Source: an uncultured Halomonas sp.
GTDB taxonomy: Bacteria; Pseudomonadota; Gammaproteobacteria; Pseudomonadales; Halomonadaceae
NCBI RefSeq assembly: GCF_947501415.1
Contig: NZ_CANMVL010000014.1
Coordinates: 35,482-99,481, forward strand
Reading direction: 5' to 3'
DNA: 64,000 nt
The position numbers were made by a program, and so were the translations under genes. The notes under the pieces were generated by a model. That model did not search any database, was not told the origin of the DNA, and saw only the letters and a list, made by a program, of their open reading frames with translations. Positions 16,860 to 26,722 of this stretch are shown here, piece after piece; position 1 is the stretch's first letter; the number at the start of each line of letters is the position of its first letter.

Positions 16860-17831
16860 TCAGATGGTATTGCGCAACCCCAGCTCGTAGGGGTGCGGGT
16901 TCAGGTAGGTCTGGGCACGGATATAGTCGGAGCCATGCCGCTTCAGATAGTGGCTGAGCAGGCGAATCGGCACCGCCAGATGCACATGTCCCTGCCGGTA
17001 GTCATCGATGGCGGTCAGCAGGTCCTGCTTGGTCTCCCCATCCACCGCCCTCTTGAGGTAGCCGAAGACATGCATCAGCGCATTGGTATGGGTCTTGCGG
17101 GTGGCGGGTTTCGCCAGAGCCGTCATGAAACGCTCCAGGTAGTGCGCCAACGACGCCTCGAGAGGCTGCTTGCTGGCGTCGGCCAGATAGCGCCCCAGCT
17201 CCCGATAGGCCTCCACGTCGTGGGCCATCAACAGATACTTCTGACGGCTATGGAACTGCAGCAGCTCATGATAGCTGGGGGCGACCTCCAGATGGCGCTT
17301 CCAGTCGTCGTAGGCGTAGACGCGGGTGATGAAGTTCTCGCGCAGCACGGCGTCGTTCATGCGCGCCTCCTCCTCCAGAGGCAATTCCGGGAAGTGACGG
17401 CGAAGCTCGCGCACGAAGGCGCCGGCATCCGAGTGGCTGGGCATGCCATTGTCGGGACGGTAGACCTTGACCCGCTCCAGGCCGCAGCTCGGTGAGCCCT
17501 TCATTAGGATAAAGCCACGCAGATGCCGGTGGCGGGCGATAAACTCGCGACTCACGCTGGTGAGCCGCTCGGTGACATCCAGCTCGGGGTCACGCGTGCC
17601 CACCACACGCGGCTCCTCTCCCTCGAGGCCAACCATGCGGATGGGCTCACGCGGCACGCCCAGTCCCGCCTCGAGCTCGGGGCAGAAGGGCTCGAACGCG
17701 AAACGCTCACCGAGCACCTCCAGACAGTAGCGTGATCGCTTGTGGCCCCCGTTGTAGCGTACCTCCTCCCCCGTCAGACAGGCGCTGATCCCCACCGGAA
17801 TCCGTTGTTCAGCCTTACCCTTGTCACCCAT
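16860..17831 (-). CDS. DUF523-DUF1722 protein (YbgA-like)
   Basis: A 323-residue protein with two domains: DUF523 (about residues 8-150), with VGISACLTGEEVRYNGGHKR and KGSPSCGLERVKVY, and DUF1722 (about 190-310), with YLLMAHDVEAYRELGRYLAD. DUF523 includes the thiouracil desulfidase TudS, where the conserved cysteines in SACLTG and SCG hold an iron-sulfur cluster; by homology a sulfur or cluster chemistry is possible. In many proteobacteria this fusion sits beside a photolyase gene, which is absent here. I chose ATG 17831, with GAGGAG seven bases upstream; GTG 17837 is the alternative. The exact reaction is unknown. Confidence 0.85.
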   Translation of the reverse strand: MGDKGKAEQRIPVGISACLTGEEVRYNGGHKRSRYCLEVLGERFAFEPFCPELEAGLGVPREPIRMVGLEGEEPRVVGTRDPELDVTERLTSVSREFIARHRHLRGFILMKGSPSCGLERVKVYRPDNGMPSHSDAGAFVRELRRHFPELPLEEEARMNDAVLRENFITRVYAYDDWKRHLEVAPSYHELLQFHSRQKYLLMAHDVEAYRELGRYLADASKQPLEASLAHYLERFMTALAKPATRKTHTNALMHVFGYLKRAVDGETKQDLLTAIDDYRQGHVHLAVPIRLLSHYLKRHGSDYIRAQTYLNPHPYELGLRNTI

Positions 17832-17913
17832 GATCACGCTCCTCGCCCTTCGACGCTCTCAGCCTGGCCGCATTTATTCTCTTATTGTGTCATAGCCGAT
17901 ACCACCATGCGTC

Positions 17914-18096
17914 CCAGGGCTTTCGCAGTAGCAGGAATCGAGGGGCGCTGGGGGCAAGCCGAAGAGGAGGTCCGAGGACCAGGGACGGCCGAGGTAGCGT
18001 ACAGGGAGGTATTTACAGCGCCTCCTAGGAGGCTTGTCGCCAGATCAGCCCCGGGCTCGGGCTACCGAGTTGCCAAGCTATCTGCGAAAGCCCTGT
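17914..18096. repeat. R2 element, copy b (complete, about 183 bp)
   Basis: The ends are a perfect 14-bp inverted pair, CAGGGCTTTCGCAG at 17915-17928 and CTGCGAAAGCCCTG at 18082-18095. Inside are shorter palindromes, for example GGTCCGAGGACC and GGCGCTG...CAGCGCC-type arms. This is the best-preserved copy of five in the window. I found no convincing target-site duplication. It fills the gap between the DUF523 gene and rraA; open frames across it are not genes. Confidence 0.8.
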
Positions 18097-18178
18097 AACG
18101 GCCACGCTTTCGAGCGATGATATTCGGGCGGTCGGTATGGCATCATCGAGACTCCCTCATCAAGCAAGGAGCCCAGCC

Positions 18179-18664
18179 GTGAGCCAGATCGTCACTCCGG
18201 ATATCTGCGACGCCCATCCCGAGGTGCGCGCCCTCGACCCGCTGTTTATCAACTTCGGTGGCCGCGAGGCCTTCTGTGGCCCGATTCGTACCGTCAAGTG
18301 CTTCGAGGACAACTCCCTGGTCAAGCAGGCCGTGGCCGAACCCGGCGAAGGCGCCGTGCTGGTGGTGGATGGCGGCGGCTCTCAGCGCTGCGCCATGCTC
18401 GGCGATATGCTGGCCGAACAGGCGGCCGGTAACGGCTGGAGCGGCGTGATCCTGTATGGCTGCGTGCGTGATGTCGATGTGCTCGCTGAGATCGACCTCG
18501 GCGTTCAGGCACTCGGTGCCCACCCGCGCAGAAGCGAGAAGCACGGTGAAGGGCGGCGCGATGTCCCGGTGACCTTCGCCGGCGTCACCCTCACCCCCGG
18601 CCAGTGGCTCTACGCCGACAACAACGGCATCCTGGTCGCCGACGAGCGCCTGCCCCTCGACTGA
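18179..18664 (+). CDS. rraA: RraA family: ribonuclease activity regulator or HMG/CHA aldolase
   Basis: A 161-residue protein spanning the whole RraA fold. It shows [15 protein letters not shown] at the N-terminus, [42 protein letters not shown] in the middle and a C-terminal [14 protein letters not shown]. coli RraA binds and inhibits RNase E; close homologues are metal-dependent 4-hydroxy-4-methyl-2-oxoglutarate/oxaloacetate aldolases, and the G-x20-R-D site is present here. The GTG start at 18179 is chosen because AAGGAG precedes it by seven bases. It stands 30 bases upstream of the GDPD gene, possibly as an operon. Which activity applies cannot be decided from sequence alone. Confidence 0.87.
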   Translation: MSQIVTPDICDAHPEVRALDPLFINFGGREAFCGPIRTVKCFEDNSLVKQAVAEPGEGAVLVVDGGGSQRCAMLGDMLAEQAAGNGWSGVILYGCVRDVDVLAEIDLGVQALGAHPRRSEKHGEGRRDVPVTFAGVTLTPGQWLYADNNGILVADERLPLD

Positions 18665-18694
18665 TACCCTCTCGACGAACGTCCGGAGCCTGAC

Positions 18695-20593
18695 ATGCTG
18701 GCGCTCACCAGCCTGAGCCGAGACCTCCTGCGCAGCCTGAGAGACCATCTGCGCCCGCTGGTGGCCTACCACCTGTTCTTTACCCTGCTGGCCTCCAGCC
18801 TGCTGCTGCCAGCCGTGGCCTGGAGCCTGACCAGTCTCGTGGGTCGCTTCGGGCGCACGGTGATCAGCGGCGCCGAGCTGCTCGACCTGCTGCTGAGCCC
18901 GGCGGGCGTCCTATGGCTACTGGCGGCCACCGGGCTTACCTTCCTGGTGCTCTACCTGCAGCAGGCGGGGATGATCCTGGTGGCGGCCCGCCCCCGCGAC
19001 CGCCATGTGCGCCTGGCCTTCGAGGCGTTGTGGTGGTCCCTGCATCGCCTGCCGGCGCTGGCCGGGCTGGTCGTCATTCAGGTCGGGACCCACCTGCTGC
19101 TGATACTGCCGGTCGCCCTCGCCCTGGTCTGGCTGCATGGCGCCCTGCTTGGCGGCCTCGACCCCTATTATGTGCAGCGTGTGAGACCGCCGGCGCTCTG
19201 GCAGTTCCTCGCCCTGGGACTTCCCCTGGTGGCGGCCTGGGCATGGCTCGCCGCCTGCCTCTATGTGCGCTGGATCCTGGCCCTGCCGCTGGTGGCACTG
19301 GAGGCCCTCTCGCCGCGTCGCGCCCTGCTGCACAGCGCCCGCCTGACGCACGGGAAGCGGCGCACCATCGCCGTGATCACCCTTGCCCTGCTGGCACTGA
19401 TCCTGATCCTGCCGATCCTGGTCACCCTCGCCTTCGACTGGCTGATTACCCCTCTGCTGTGGTGGCTGCCGGAGCGCAACGCCGTGCTGATCCCGGCCAC
19501 CCTGGCCTATCTGACCGCCTATGTGCTGGTGACCCTGGCGATCACCTTCGCCGGCATCGCCGCCAACGCGCTGCTCTCGACGTGTCTCTATCTTCGCCTG
19601 ACCCACCGCGAGGCGCGTCCCGCACCGCCTCCCGCCGATGCCCATCCCGGCCGCCTGGCCTGGATGGTGGAGCTGGGCGTGGTGCTCTTCGCCGTGTGGC
19701 AGGCCTGGTTGATCGTCAACAGCTTCACGCTGCAGGACGAGGTGACCGTGATCGCCCATCGCGGCAGCTCCCTGGACGCCCCCGAAAACACCCTGCCGGC
19801 GATTCACCGCGCCCTGGACGATGGCGCCGACATGGTCGAGCTCGACGTACGCCTGACCCTCGATCACCAGGTGGTGATCTACCACGACAGCAGTCTGCAG
19901 CGCCTGACCGGCGACCCTCGGCGGATCGGCGAGCTCGAGCGCGAGACCCTGGCCAATGTCGATGTTGGCAGCTGGTTCGGCGACCCCTTCGTGGGCGAGA
20001 CCATTCCCGGCCTGGATGAAGCACTGGCTGCGGTACGCGGCCGCAGCGGCCTGATGATCGACCTGAAGACCGACCCTGCTCGGGAACAGGCCCTGGTCGA
20101 TGCGGTGGTCGATGAGCTGAGGCAGGAGCAGGCGGCGCGCTATCGCTGCCTGGCCGACAGGGTAACGGGAACGGCGAAGATGAGCGGGGCGGAGCCTATC
20201 TGCGGCAACCCCGACATCACGGCCGAGATCCGCCTGGCCACCACATCGCCAAGCCTGGCGCGGATGATCGAGACGCGCCACCCCGAACTGCGGGTGACCC
20301 TGCTGGCCCAGCTGATCCTGCCCGGCAGTCTGGAGCGTCGAAGTCTGGATGCCCTGGGCCTGCGCCACAACCGCATCGACGAGCAGGAGGTCAACCTGGC
20401 GAAGCGTTATGGCTACGAGCTCCACGCCTGGACCACCAACAATCGTTCACGCATGTCGCAGCTGATCGACATGGGCGTGGACGCCATCATCACCGACCGT
20501 CCCGCCCTCCTCGCGGAGCTGGTCGCCGAGCGCCGAGAGCTCGGCGATGGCGCCCTGCTGCTGATCAAGCTGCATAACTGGCTCAGGCAATAG
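18695..20593 (+). CDS. Membrane-anchored glycerophosphodiester phosphodiesterase (GDPD)
   Basis: A 632-residue protein. Residues 1-345 contain about eight hydrophobic helices of the glycerophosphoryl diester phosphodiesterase membrane domain. From about 350 comes a GDPD catalytic barrel, with VIAHRGSSLDAPENTLPAI (catalytic HR and the E-N-T metal site), ADMVELDVRLTLDHQVVIYHD (metal-binding E-D and catalytic H), MIDLKTD and, near the end, HAWTTNN. GDPD enzymes hydrolyse glycerophosphodiesters to glycerol-3-phosphate and an alcohol. The membrane fusion resembles enzymes of Gram-positive bacteria and some proteobacteria. It follows rraA by 30 bases and is convergent with ggt. The role of the membrane part is unknown. 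Confidence 0.9.
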   Translation: MLALTSLSRDLLRSLRDHLRPLVAYHLFFTLLASSLLLPAVAWSLTSLVGRFGRTVISGAELLDLLLSPAGVLWLLAATGLTFLVLYLQQAGMILVAARPRDRHVRLAFEALWWSLHRLPALAGLVVIQVGTHLLLILPVALALVWLHGALLGGLDPYYVQRVRPPALWQFLALGLPLVAAWAWLAACLYVRWILALPLVALEALSPRRALLHSARLTHGKRRTIAVITLALLALILILPILVTLAFDWLITPLLWWLPERNAVLIPATLAYLTAYVLVTLAITFAGIAANALLSTCLYLRLTHREARPAPPPADAHPGRLAWMVELGVVLFAVWQAWLIVNSFTLQDEVTVIAHRGSSLDAPENTLPAIHRALDDGADMVELDVRLTLDHQVVIYHDSSLQRLTGDPRRIGELERETLANVDVGSWFGDPFVGETIPGLDEALAAVRGRSGLMIDLKTDPAREQALVDAVVDELRQEQAARYRCLADRVTGTAKMSGAEPICGNPDITAEIRLATTSPSLARMIETRHPELRVTLLAQLILPGSLERRSLDALGLRHNRIDEQEVNLAKRYGYELHAWTTNNRSRMSQLIDMGVDAIITDRPALLAELVAERRELGDGALLLIKLHNWLRQ

Positions 20594-20615
20594 GGGGCGA
20601 ACCCCGCCCCTCTCT

Positions 20616-20657
20616 CCTCGAACCTCGAACCTCGAACCTCGCCCCTCGAACCTCGTC
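20616..20657. repeat. 7-bp tandem repeat (CCTCGAA), six units
   Basis: Six 7-base units of the form CCTCGAA (two varied) occupy the short gap between the convergent GDPD and ggt genes. The array runs into TCCCTA, where CTA is the reverse complement of the TAG stop of ggt. A second array of the same unit lies at 27592-27612. Confidence 0.85.
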
Positions 20658-20658
20658 C

Positions 20659-22494
20659 CTAATCTCCCATCACCACCCCTTCACGGCGTGGATCGGCGCC
20701 GCCGAACCAGCCCTCTTCCGTGCGCTGGATGGCCTGCAGGCCGCTGGTCAACTCCCGCTCCTCAAGCTCGTGACCACGCTCGCGCAGCGCCTGCTGGATA
20801 GCCGCCGGGAAGCGCCCTGCCTCCAGATAGACCGGCCCGCCCAGGGTAATGGCGTGGGGCAGGTCCAGCGCCTGCTGGGCATTCAGCCCCCAGTCGAGCA
20901 TCGCCACCAGCGAGCGGGCGGTATGGTGAATGATCCCCGCGCCCCCGGAGGAGCCCAGGCTCGCCACCAGCTCACCGCTCTCGCGATCGAAGACCAGGGT
21001 CGGGCTCATGCTCGAGCGTGGGCGCTTGCCGGGCTCTACCCGGTTGGCGATGGGAGTGCCTTCCTCATCCGTGGGGGCGAAGGAGAAGTCGGTCAGCTGA
21101 TTGTTGAGCAAAAACCCTCCGGGCATGCCGGTGCCCCCATCGGAGAGGATGCGTGCCCCGAAGGCCTGCTCGATGGAGCCGGTCATGGCCAGGGCATTGC
21201 CATGGGCGTCGATGATGCTGATATGGCTGGTGCCATGCTCGGGCTGGGTCGGCTGCACCGCCCAGGCGGTGGCCAGGCTGCCGGGATTGCCCGGGCTTGC
21301 TCCACCGCTGCCCATGCTCTGTCCCGCCTCGATCAGCTCGGCACGCTCCTCCAGGTAGTCAGGCACCAGCATCAGCGTCCAGTCCTGCCCGGGTGCCTCG
21401 ACGAAGTCCGGGTCGGCGATATAGCGTCCTCGATCGGCGAAGGCCAGCCGCGATGCCTCGAGGAAGCGGTGCAGCCACTCGACATCGGGAAGCCCGTCGT
21501 TCAGATCGACCTCGAGGGCAGGCAGCTGCTCCATGATGCCGAGGACCTGCATCATGGACAGATGCCCCGACGAGGGGGGTGGAAACCCGCATATCCGATA
21601 GTCCCGCCAGTCGGTACACATAGGCTCGCGCTCCAGCGCCGAGTAGGTGGCCAGATCCTCGAGACTCAGAGTGCCCGGAATATCAGGATGGTGCTGGACC
21701 CGCGCCACGATATCCTCGGCGACCCTGCCGGTATGCAACGCCGTGCTCTTCTCGGCGGCGATCTTATCGAGCGTCACGGCCAGGGCCGGATTCTTGAGCC
21801 GGTGTCCCGGTGGCAGCGGTTCGCCCTCTGCGGTGTAGTAGAACTCCGCCGCCCGGTCGTCGTCGCGCAGGGCGTCGGTGTCGGCGATGCTTTGATGCAG
21901 TCGCGGACTCACGACAAATCCCTCGTCGGCCAGGGTAATCGCCGGCTCGAAGAGCTCGGCCCAGGGCAGCTTGCCATGCGCCTTGTGGGCCATCTCCAGC
22001 ATGCGCAGGGTGCCGGGAACACCGACCGAGCGGCCGCTGGCCACCGCCTCCGCGAACGCCAGGGGCTCGCCCTCCCCATCGAGAAACAGCGTCTCGTCCA
22101 CCGCGGCGGGTGCGCTCTCGCGCCCATCATAGGCCATGACCTCTTCGCCATCGTGATACATCAGGAAGGCGCCACCGCCGATGCCGCTGGACTGAGGCTC
22201 CACCAGGGTCAGCACCATCTGCACCGCGATGGCGGCATCGATGGCCGAGCCGCCGGCCTCGAGAATCTGGTAGCCGGCGTCGGCGGCCAACGGGTTGGCG
22301 GCAGCCACGGCGAACTTCCGGGTAGCCCAGCCGGGCTTCTCCTCGCTTCCCGAGCTGGTTTCCGGCGCGACCTCAGGACGCTGATATTCGAACTCCGTCT
22401 CACCCAGGACGGTGAACGGCAGACCGACCAGCAGCGAGATGGCAAGCCGAAACAGCAGTCGGCGGCGGAAGGGCGTGGCTGCTGAAGTGCCCAT
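20659..22494 (-). CDS. ggt: Gamma-glutamyltranspeptidase
   Basis: A 611-residue periplasmic enzyme precursor. The signal peptide covers about residues 1-26; the heavy chain begins near KFAVAAANPLAADAGYQILEAGGSAIDAAIA and contains SSGIGGGAFLMYHDG. The autoprocessing site is HGTSHISIIDAHGNALAMT, where the threonine of GTSH becomes the N-terminal nucleophile of the light chain, and GSSGGAGIIHHTARSLVAMLDWG follows. The enzyme transfers or hydrolyses gamma-glutamyl groups, mainly glutathione turnover. I chose ATG 22494 because AAGGAG lies seven bases before it; an in-frame codon at 22539 is less likely. It is divergent from the betaine-binding gene, with 184 bases shared. Confidence 0.95.
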   Translation of the reverse strand: MGTSAATPFRRRLLFRLAISLLVGLPFTVLGETEFEYQRPEVAPETSSGSEEKPGWATRKFAVAAANPLAADAGYQILEAGGSAIDAAIAVQMVLTLVEPQSSGIGGGAFLMYHDGEEVMAYDGRESAPAAVDETLFLDGEGEPLAFAEAVASGRSVGVPGTLRMLEMAHKAHGKLPWAELFEPAITLADEGFVVSPRLHQSIADTDALRDDDRAAEFYYTAEGEPLPPGHRLKNPALAVTLDKIAAEKSTALHTGRVAEDIVARVQHHPDIPGTLSLEDLATYSALEREPMCTDWRDYRICGFPPPSSGHLSMMQVLGIMEQLPALEVDLNDGLPDVEWLHRFLEASRLAFADRGRYIADPDFVEAPGQDWTLMLVPDYLEERAELIEAGQSMGSGGASPGNPGSLATAWAVQPTQPEHGTSHISIIDAHGNALAMTGSIEQAFGARILSDGGTGMPGGFLLNNQLTDFSFAPTDEEGTPIANRVEPGKRPRSSMSPTLVFDRESGELVASLGSSGGAGIIHHTARSLVAMLDWGLNAQQALDLPHAITLGGPVYLEAGRFPAAIQQALRERGHELEERELTSGLQAIQRTEEGWFGGADPRREGVVMGD

Positions 22495-22678
22495 GGGACG
22501 GCTCCTTGTCATCGGATGGATCAAAGAGTCTGTCAGCATAGCCGAAGGAGATCCATGCGACGCCCCTGTCGCTGCCGAGATGCCACTCCAGGTACCCCAG
22601 CGGATTCGTCATCGCACGAGAACAGGTATCATAGGGACCGACGACCGCTTCCCCTGTCCTCTGCTGGAGATGTTTGTA

Positions 22679-23548
22679 ATGACTTTGCGTTCGCTGCTCG
22701 CTTCCACCGGCCTGCTGCTCGGCGCCATCAGCCCGATGGCCCAGGCCGACACCCTGCGCCTGGGCATCGGTGAGTGGGCCACCGGGCAGGCCAGCACCTA
22801 TGTGCTCAAGGCGGTACTCGAGGACGCCGGCCATGAGGTGGAGATCCGCTCGGTAAGCCTGGCCGCCATCTGGCAGGGCCTCTCCGTCGGCGAGCTGGAT
22901 GCCTTTACCGGCGCCTGGCTGCCGGTGACCCAGGCCAGCTACCGCGCCTCCGTGGGCGACAAGGTCGAGGATCTCGGCCCCAACCTCAGTGATGCCCGAG
23001 TCGGCCTGGCCGTTCCCAGCTATGTCGAGGCGAGCTCCATTGCGGATCTGGCCGAGGCCGGCGACGCCTTCGATCGGCGCATCCACGGCATCGATCCGGG
23101 TGCCGGCATCATGGCCCTGACCGAGCAAGCCATGGCGGCCTACGGCCTCGACGACTGGCGGCTGGTCGCCGGCAGCGATGCGACCATGAGCAAGACCCTG
23201 GAAGCGGCGACGGAGCGCCAGGACCCCATCGTCGTCACCGCCTGGGCCCCGCACCCGGTCTTCGCGGGTCAGTCGCTGCGCTATCTCGAGGACCCCCAGG
23301 GCCTCTACTCCCAGGAGGAGAGCATCCACACCATCACGCGCCTGGGCCTCGCCGAGGAGAAGCCGGAGGCCGCCGCCATCCTGGACCGCTTCGCCTGGAG
23401 CGCCGATGACGTTCAGGAGCTGATGGAGGCCAACCAGGCCAACGGCGATTACGAGGCCAACGCCCGCGCCTGGGTCGAGGCACACCCCGAGCTTGTCGCA
23501 GAGTGGTTGGGAGAGCGGTTGGAAGAGAGTCCGAGCGAAGAGGACTGA
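22679..23548 (+). CDS. Glycine betaine/choline-type ABC substrate-binding protein (OpuAC family), orphan
   Basis: A 289-residue exported protein: signal peptide residues 1-24 (SPMAQA), then an OpuAC/ProX-like domain. It shows LRLGIGEWATGQASTYVLKAVLEDAG at the start, GELDAFTGAWLPVTQASY and VVTAWAPHPVFAGQSLRYLEDP, where tryptophans form the aromatic cage for quaternary amines in this family. No cognate permease or ATPase lies in the window. ATG 22679 is preceded by TGGAGA. A tryptophan pair at the positions expected for a cage supports glycine betaine or proline betaine, but choline is possible. It is probably osmoregulated, which I infer from the family. Confidence 0.87.
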   Translation: MTLRSLLASTGLLLGAISPMAQADTLRLGIGEWATGQASTYVLKAVLEDAGHEVEIRSVSLAAIWQGLSVGELDAFTGAWLPVTQASYRASVGDKVEDLGPNLSDARVGLAVPSYVEASSIADLAEAGDAFDRRIHGIDPGAGIMALTEQAMAAYGLDDWRLVAGSDATMSKTLEAATERQDPIVVTAWAPHPVFAGQSLRYLEDPQGLYSQEESIHTITRLGLAEEKPEAAAILDRFAWSADDVQELMEANQANGDYEANARAWVEAHPELVAEWLGERLEESPSEED

Positions 23549-23577
23549 GACTCCCGTCCGCCCCGTCCCGAAAATAA

Positions 23578-23828
23578 GGTTCATCGCAAACTAGTATGAA
23601 TCCGTTCGGCAGTGAGCATTGGGAGGCCAGGGTAAATTGTGGGAGGCCGGCTCGGCCGGGCGAATGGAGGCCAACGGCCTCCCGGTAAGGGCACAGTACT
23701 GGGCAACACTACCAAGGCGCCTGTCGGCGCCATCGCCCGGGGAACCCGGCCTCCCACAGGGTGGCGAACCCACCAGTGGGTAGCGGAGCATCCCCCACCT
23801 ACAGGTTTCACATCAGTCTGCGATGAAT
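23578..23828. mobile_element. R1 element, copy B (MITE-like, 251 bp)
   Basis: Second copy of the R1 repeat. It begins GGTTCATCGCA and ends TGCGATGAAT, and is flanked by a near-identical 9-base direct repeat, CGAAAATAA at 23569-23577 and CGAAAGTAA at 23829-23837. The left arm holds one 20-bp unit where copy A has two. It contains no gene. Most of the 370-bp gap between the betaine-binding gene and ppsA is this element. Confidence 0.85.
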
Positions 23829-23859
23829 CGAAAGTAACGGCAGAACGGCACACTACGAC

Positions 23860-23890
23860 GACAATGCCCGGCCAAAAGCCGGGCATTGTC
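23860..23890. terminator. Hairpin between convergent genes, probably terminating ppsA
   Basis: A perfect 13-bp stem, GACAATGCCCGGC paired with GCCGGGCATTGTC, with a 5-base loop, lies 29 bases beyond the ppsA stop. It lacks a strong T-tract on either strand, so its use as an intrinsic terminator is likely but not certain. Confidence 0.6.
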
Positions 23891-23918
23891 GCAACTAGCA
23901 CTTATTCCTTCTCAACAC

Positions 23919-26291
23919 CTAGCCGATGGTTTCTCCGGCCAGCATGAACCAGGTCTCGAGCACGGCATCGGGGTTGAGCGATACCGAATCGATACCCTGC
24001 TCCATCAGCCACTTGGCGAGATCGGGGTGGTCCGAGGGGCCCTGGCCGCAGATGCCGATATACTTGCCCTGAGCCTTGCAGGCCTGGATGGCCATGGCCA
24101 GCAGCTTCTTCACCGCCGGGTTCCGCTCCTCGAACAGGTGCGCCACGATACCGGAGTCACGGTCCAGCCCCAGGGTGAGCTGGGTCAGGTCGTTGGAGCC
24201 GATGGAGAAACCATCGAAGTACTCCAGGAACTCCTCGGCCAGCAGGGCGTTGGCCGGCAGTTCACACATCATGATGACCTTGAGACCATTGTCACCACGC
24301 TTGAGGCCGTTGGCGGCCAGCAGGTCGATCACCTCGCTGGCCTCCTCGGTGGTGCGCACGAAGGGCACCATGATCTCGACGTTGTCCAGGCCCATCACCT
24401 CGCGGACTCGCTTGAGGGCGCGACACTCCAGCTCGAAACACTCGCGGAAGCTGTCGGAGATATAGCGAGAGGCGCCGCGGAAGCCGAGCATCGGGTTCTC
24501 CTCCCCCGGCTCGTAGAGCTTGCCACCGATCAGGTTCTCGTACTCGTTGGACTTGAAGTCAGACAGGCGCACGATGACCCGCTCCGGGTAGAAGGCCGCG
24601 GCCAGGGTGGAGATCCCCTCCACCAGCTTGTCGACATAGAACTCCACCGGGCTGTCGTAGCCGGCGGTGCGCAGCTCGATGGTCTGCTGCAGCTCCTCGG
24701 GCAGGGTGTCGAAATCAAGCAGCGCCTTGGGGTGCACGCCGATCATGCGGTTGATGATGAACTCCAGGCGTGCCAGGCCCACACCGGCATTCGGCAGGCT
24801 GGCAAAGCCGAAGGCACGGTCGGGGTTGCCGACGTTCATCATGATCTTGAAGGGGATCTCGGGCATGGCATCGACGCTGGTGACCTGGCGGTCGAACGCC
24901 AGCAGCCCCTCGTAGACATGCCCCGCATCGCCCTCGGCACAGGAGACGGTGACATCGCGACCATCGGCGAGTATCTCGGTGGCATCACCGCAGCCCACGA
25001 CCGCCGGGATGCCCAGCTCACGGGCGATGATCGCCGCGTGGCAGGTCCGGCCACCGCGATTGGTGACGATGGCCGAGGCACGCTTCATGATCGGCTCCCA
25101 GTCGGGATCGGTCATGTCGGTGACCAGCACATCGCCGGCGTTGACCTTCTCCATGTCATCCGGCGAGAACACCACCTTGACGGTACCGCTGCCGATGCGC
25201 TGGCCGATGGCTCGGCCGCTGACCAGGTTGCGCCCCTTCTCCTTGAGCTGGAAGCGTTCGAGCTTGCCACCCTGCTGCTGGGAGACCACGGTCTCGGGAC
25301 GCGCCTGAACGATATAGAGCTTGCCGTCATCGCCATCCAGCGCCCACTCGATATCCATGGGACGCTGATAGTGCTGCTCGATGGTCACCGCCTGGCGAGC
25401 CAGCGCCATCACCTGCTCATCATCGATACAGAAGCGGCCGCGCTCCTTGAGCGGCACATCCACGGTCTCCACCGACTTGCCGGCACTGGCCTCCTGGCCG
25501 TAGACCATCTTGATCAGCTTGGAGCCCAGGTTGCGGCGCAGCACGGCGGGCCGGCCGGCGGCCAGGGTCGGCTTGTGCACGTAGAACTCGTCGGGGTTCA
25601 CCGCCCCCTGCACCACGGTCTCACCGAGGCCCCAGGAGGCGGTGACGAAGACCGCATCGCGATAGCCGGACTCGGTATCGAGGGTGAACATCACGCCGGA
25701 GGCACCGGTCTCGGAGCGCACCATCTTCTGGACGCCGGCGGAGAGCGCCACGTTCTCGTGGGCGTAGCCACGATGCACGCGATAGGAGATGGCGCGGTCG
25801 TTGAACAGCGAGGCAAACACCTCATGCACGGCGCGCTTGATATTGTCGAAGCCCTCGATATTGAGGAAGGTCTCCTGCTGGCCGGCGAAGGAGGCATCGG
25901 GCAGGTCCTCGGCGGTGGCCGAGGAGCGCACCGCCGCCTTGAGGTTGGGATGCCGGGCAAGCAGCGTCTCGTAGGCGCTGCGCAGGTGCTGCTCGAAGGT
26001 CGGGGGCAGAGGGGTGTCGATGATCCATTGACGGATCTGGGCGCCAACCCGAGCCAGCTCGGCAACATCATCCACATCGAGGGTGGCCAGCGCCTGGTTG
26101 ATCCGCTCGTTGAGGCCCTCGTGGGACAGGAATTCGCGGTAGGCGTGGGCGGTAGTGGCGAAGCCACCGGGTACGGTAACCCCCGCGCCAGCCAGGTTGG
26201 AGATCATCTCGCCGAGGGAAGCGTTCTTGCCCCCCACGCGTTCCACATCGTCCATGCCCAGCTCATCGAACCACAGAATGTAATCGTCCAC
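23919..26291 (-). CDS. ppsA: Phosphoenolpyruvate synthase
   Basis: A 790-residue enzyme, the usual length. It starts [24 protein letters not shown] in the ATP-grasp region; the phosphohistidine motif is [21 protein letters not shown] in the swivelling domain; and the C-terminal PEP-binding barrel ends [20 protein letters not shown] with the catalytic cysteine. It converts pyruvate, ATP and water to PEP, AMP and phosphate for gluconeogenesis. The GTG start at 26291 is preceded by AAGGGGG. It is divergent from ppsR, whose product reversibly phosphorylates PpsA, the standard arrangement. The intergenic gap holds an R2 element. Confidence 0.97.
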   Translation of the reverse strand: MDDYILWFDELGMDDVERVGGKNASLGEMISNLAGAGVTVPGGFATTAHAYREFLSHEGLNERINQALATLDVDDVAELARVGAQIRQWIIDTPLPPTFEQHLRSAYETLLARHPNLKAAVRSSATAEDLPDASFAGQQETFLNIEGFDNIKRAVHEVFASLFNDRAISYRVHRGYAHENVALSAGVQKMVRSETGASGVMFTLDTESGYRDAVFVTASWGLGETVVQGAVNPDEFYVHKPTLAAGRPAVLRRNLGSKLIKMVYGQEASAGKSVETVDVPLKERGRFCIDDEQVMALARQAVTIEQHYQRPMDIEWALDGDDGKLYIVQARPETVVSQQQGGKLERFQLKEKGRNLVSGRAIGQRIGSGTVKVVFSPDDMEKVNAGDVLVTDMTDPDWEPIMKRASAIVTNRGGRTCHAAIIARELGIPAVVGCGDATEILADGRDVTVSCAEGDAGHVYEGLLAFDRQVTSVDAMPEIPFKIMMNVGNPDRAFGFASLPNAGVGLARLEFIINRMIGVHPKALLDFDTLPEELQQTIELRTAGYDSPVEFYVDKLVEGISTLAAAFYPERVIVRLSDFKSNEYENLIGGKLYEPGEENPMLGFRGASRYISDSFRECFELECRALKRVREVMGLDNVEIMVPFVRTTEEASEVIDLLAANGLKRGDNGLKVIMMCELPANALLAEEFLEYFDGFSIGSNDLTQLTLGLDRDSGIVAHLFEERNPAVKKLLAMAIQACKAQGKYIGICGQGPSDHPDLAKWLMEQGIDSVSLNPDAVLETWFMLAGETIG

Positions 26292-26472
26292 GGGACCCCC
26301 TTGGCTAGCGACGAAGAGTCGTCATGCCAGTGGGCATGACGGAATGCTGGCGACTCTACCAAGCGATCGCAATATTCGCCATTGGTCTAATAGCGAAGTC
26401 ACTGGAGGATTTTTACAACACCGTCCACTTTCCGAGCGATTCTGTAGTCTGCTGCAAAAATCACGGGGCACT

Positions 26473-26649
26473 GTAGGGATACCGCAGTTACCGACAGGAT
26501 GATAGTGAAAGGCGCCGGGGATAGGACGGAGAGGGGGTCCGAGGACCAGGGATGGCCGAGGTAGCCTACAAGGAAGTACTCGTAGCGCCCCCTCGACGGC
26601 CTGTCGCCGGAATAGCCTTGAGCGGTGCTGCTATCTGCGCTAACCCTAC
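26473..26649. repeat. R2 element, copy c (complete, about 177 bp)
   Basis: Inverted ends TAGGGATACCGCAG (26474-26487) and CTGCGCTAACCCTA (26635-26648) match in 12 of 14 positions. The core carries the GGTCCGAGGACCAGGGATGGCCGAGG block shared with copies b, d and e (shown here only in part). The flanks GGGCACT and GGGCGCT differ by one base, a weak hint of a 7-bp duplication. It occupies much of the 430-bp gap between ppsA and ppsR; the rest shows no gene. Confidence 0.75.
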
Positions 26650-26722
26650 GGGCGCTGGGGCGGCTTGTCGTGGAAGGCATGGAGGCCGACAATGAGGCTT
26701 TTATCGACCAAGCGATTCCACC

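Noticed and set aside
23886..26339. An 817-codon open frame opposite ppsA
   Set aside because: It is the antisense of a well-defined enzyme gene, has repetitive GC-driven composition (LGD, HHD, GGA runs) and no recognisable domain.
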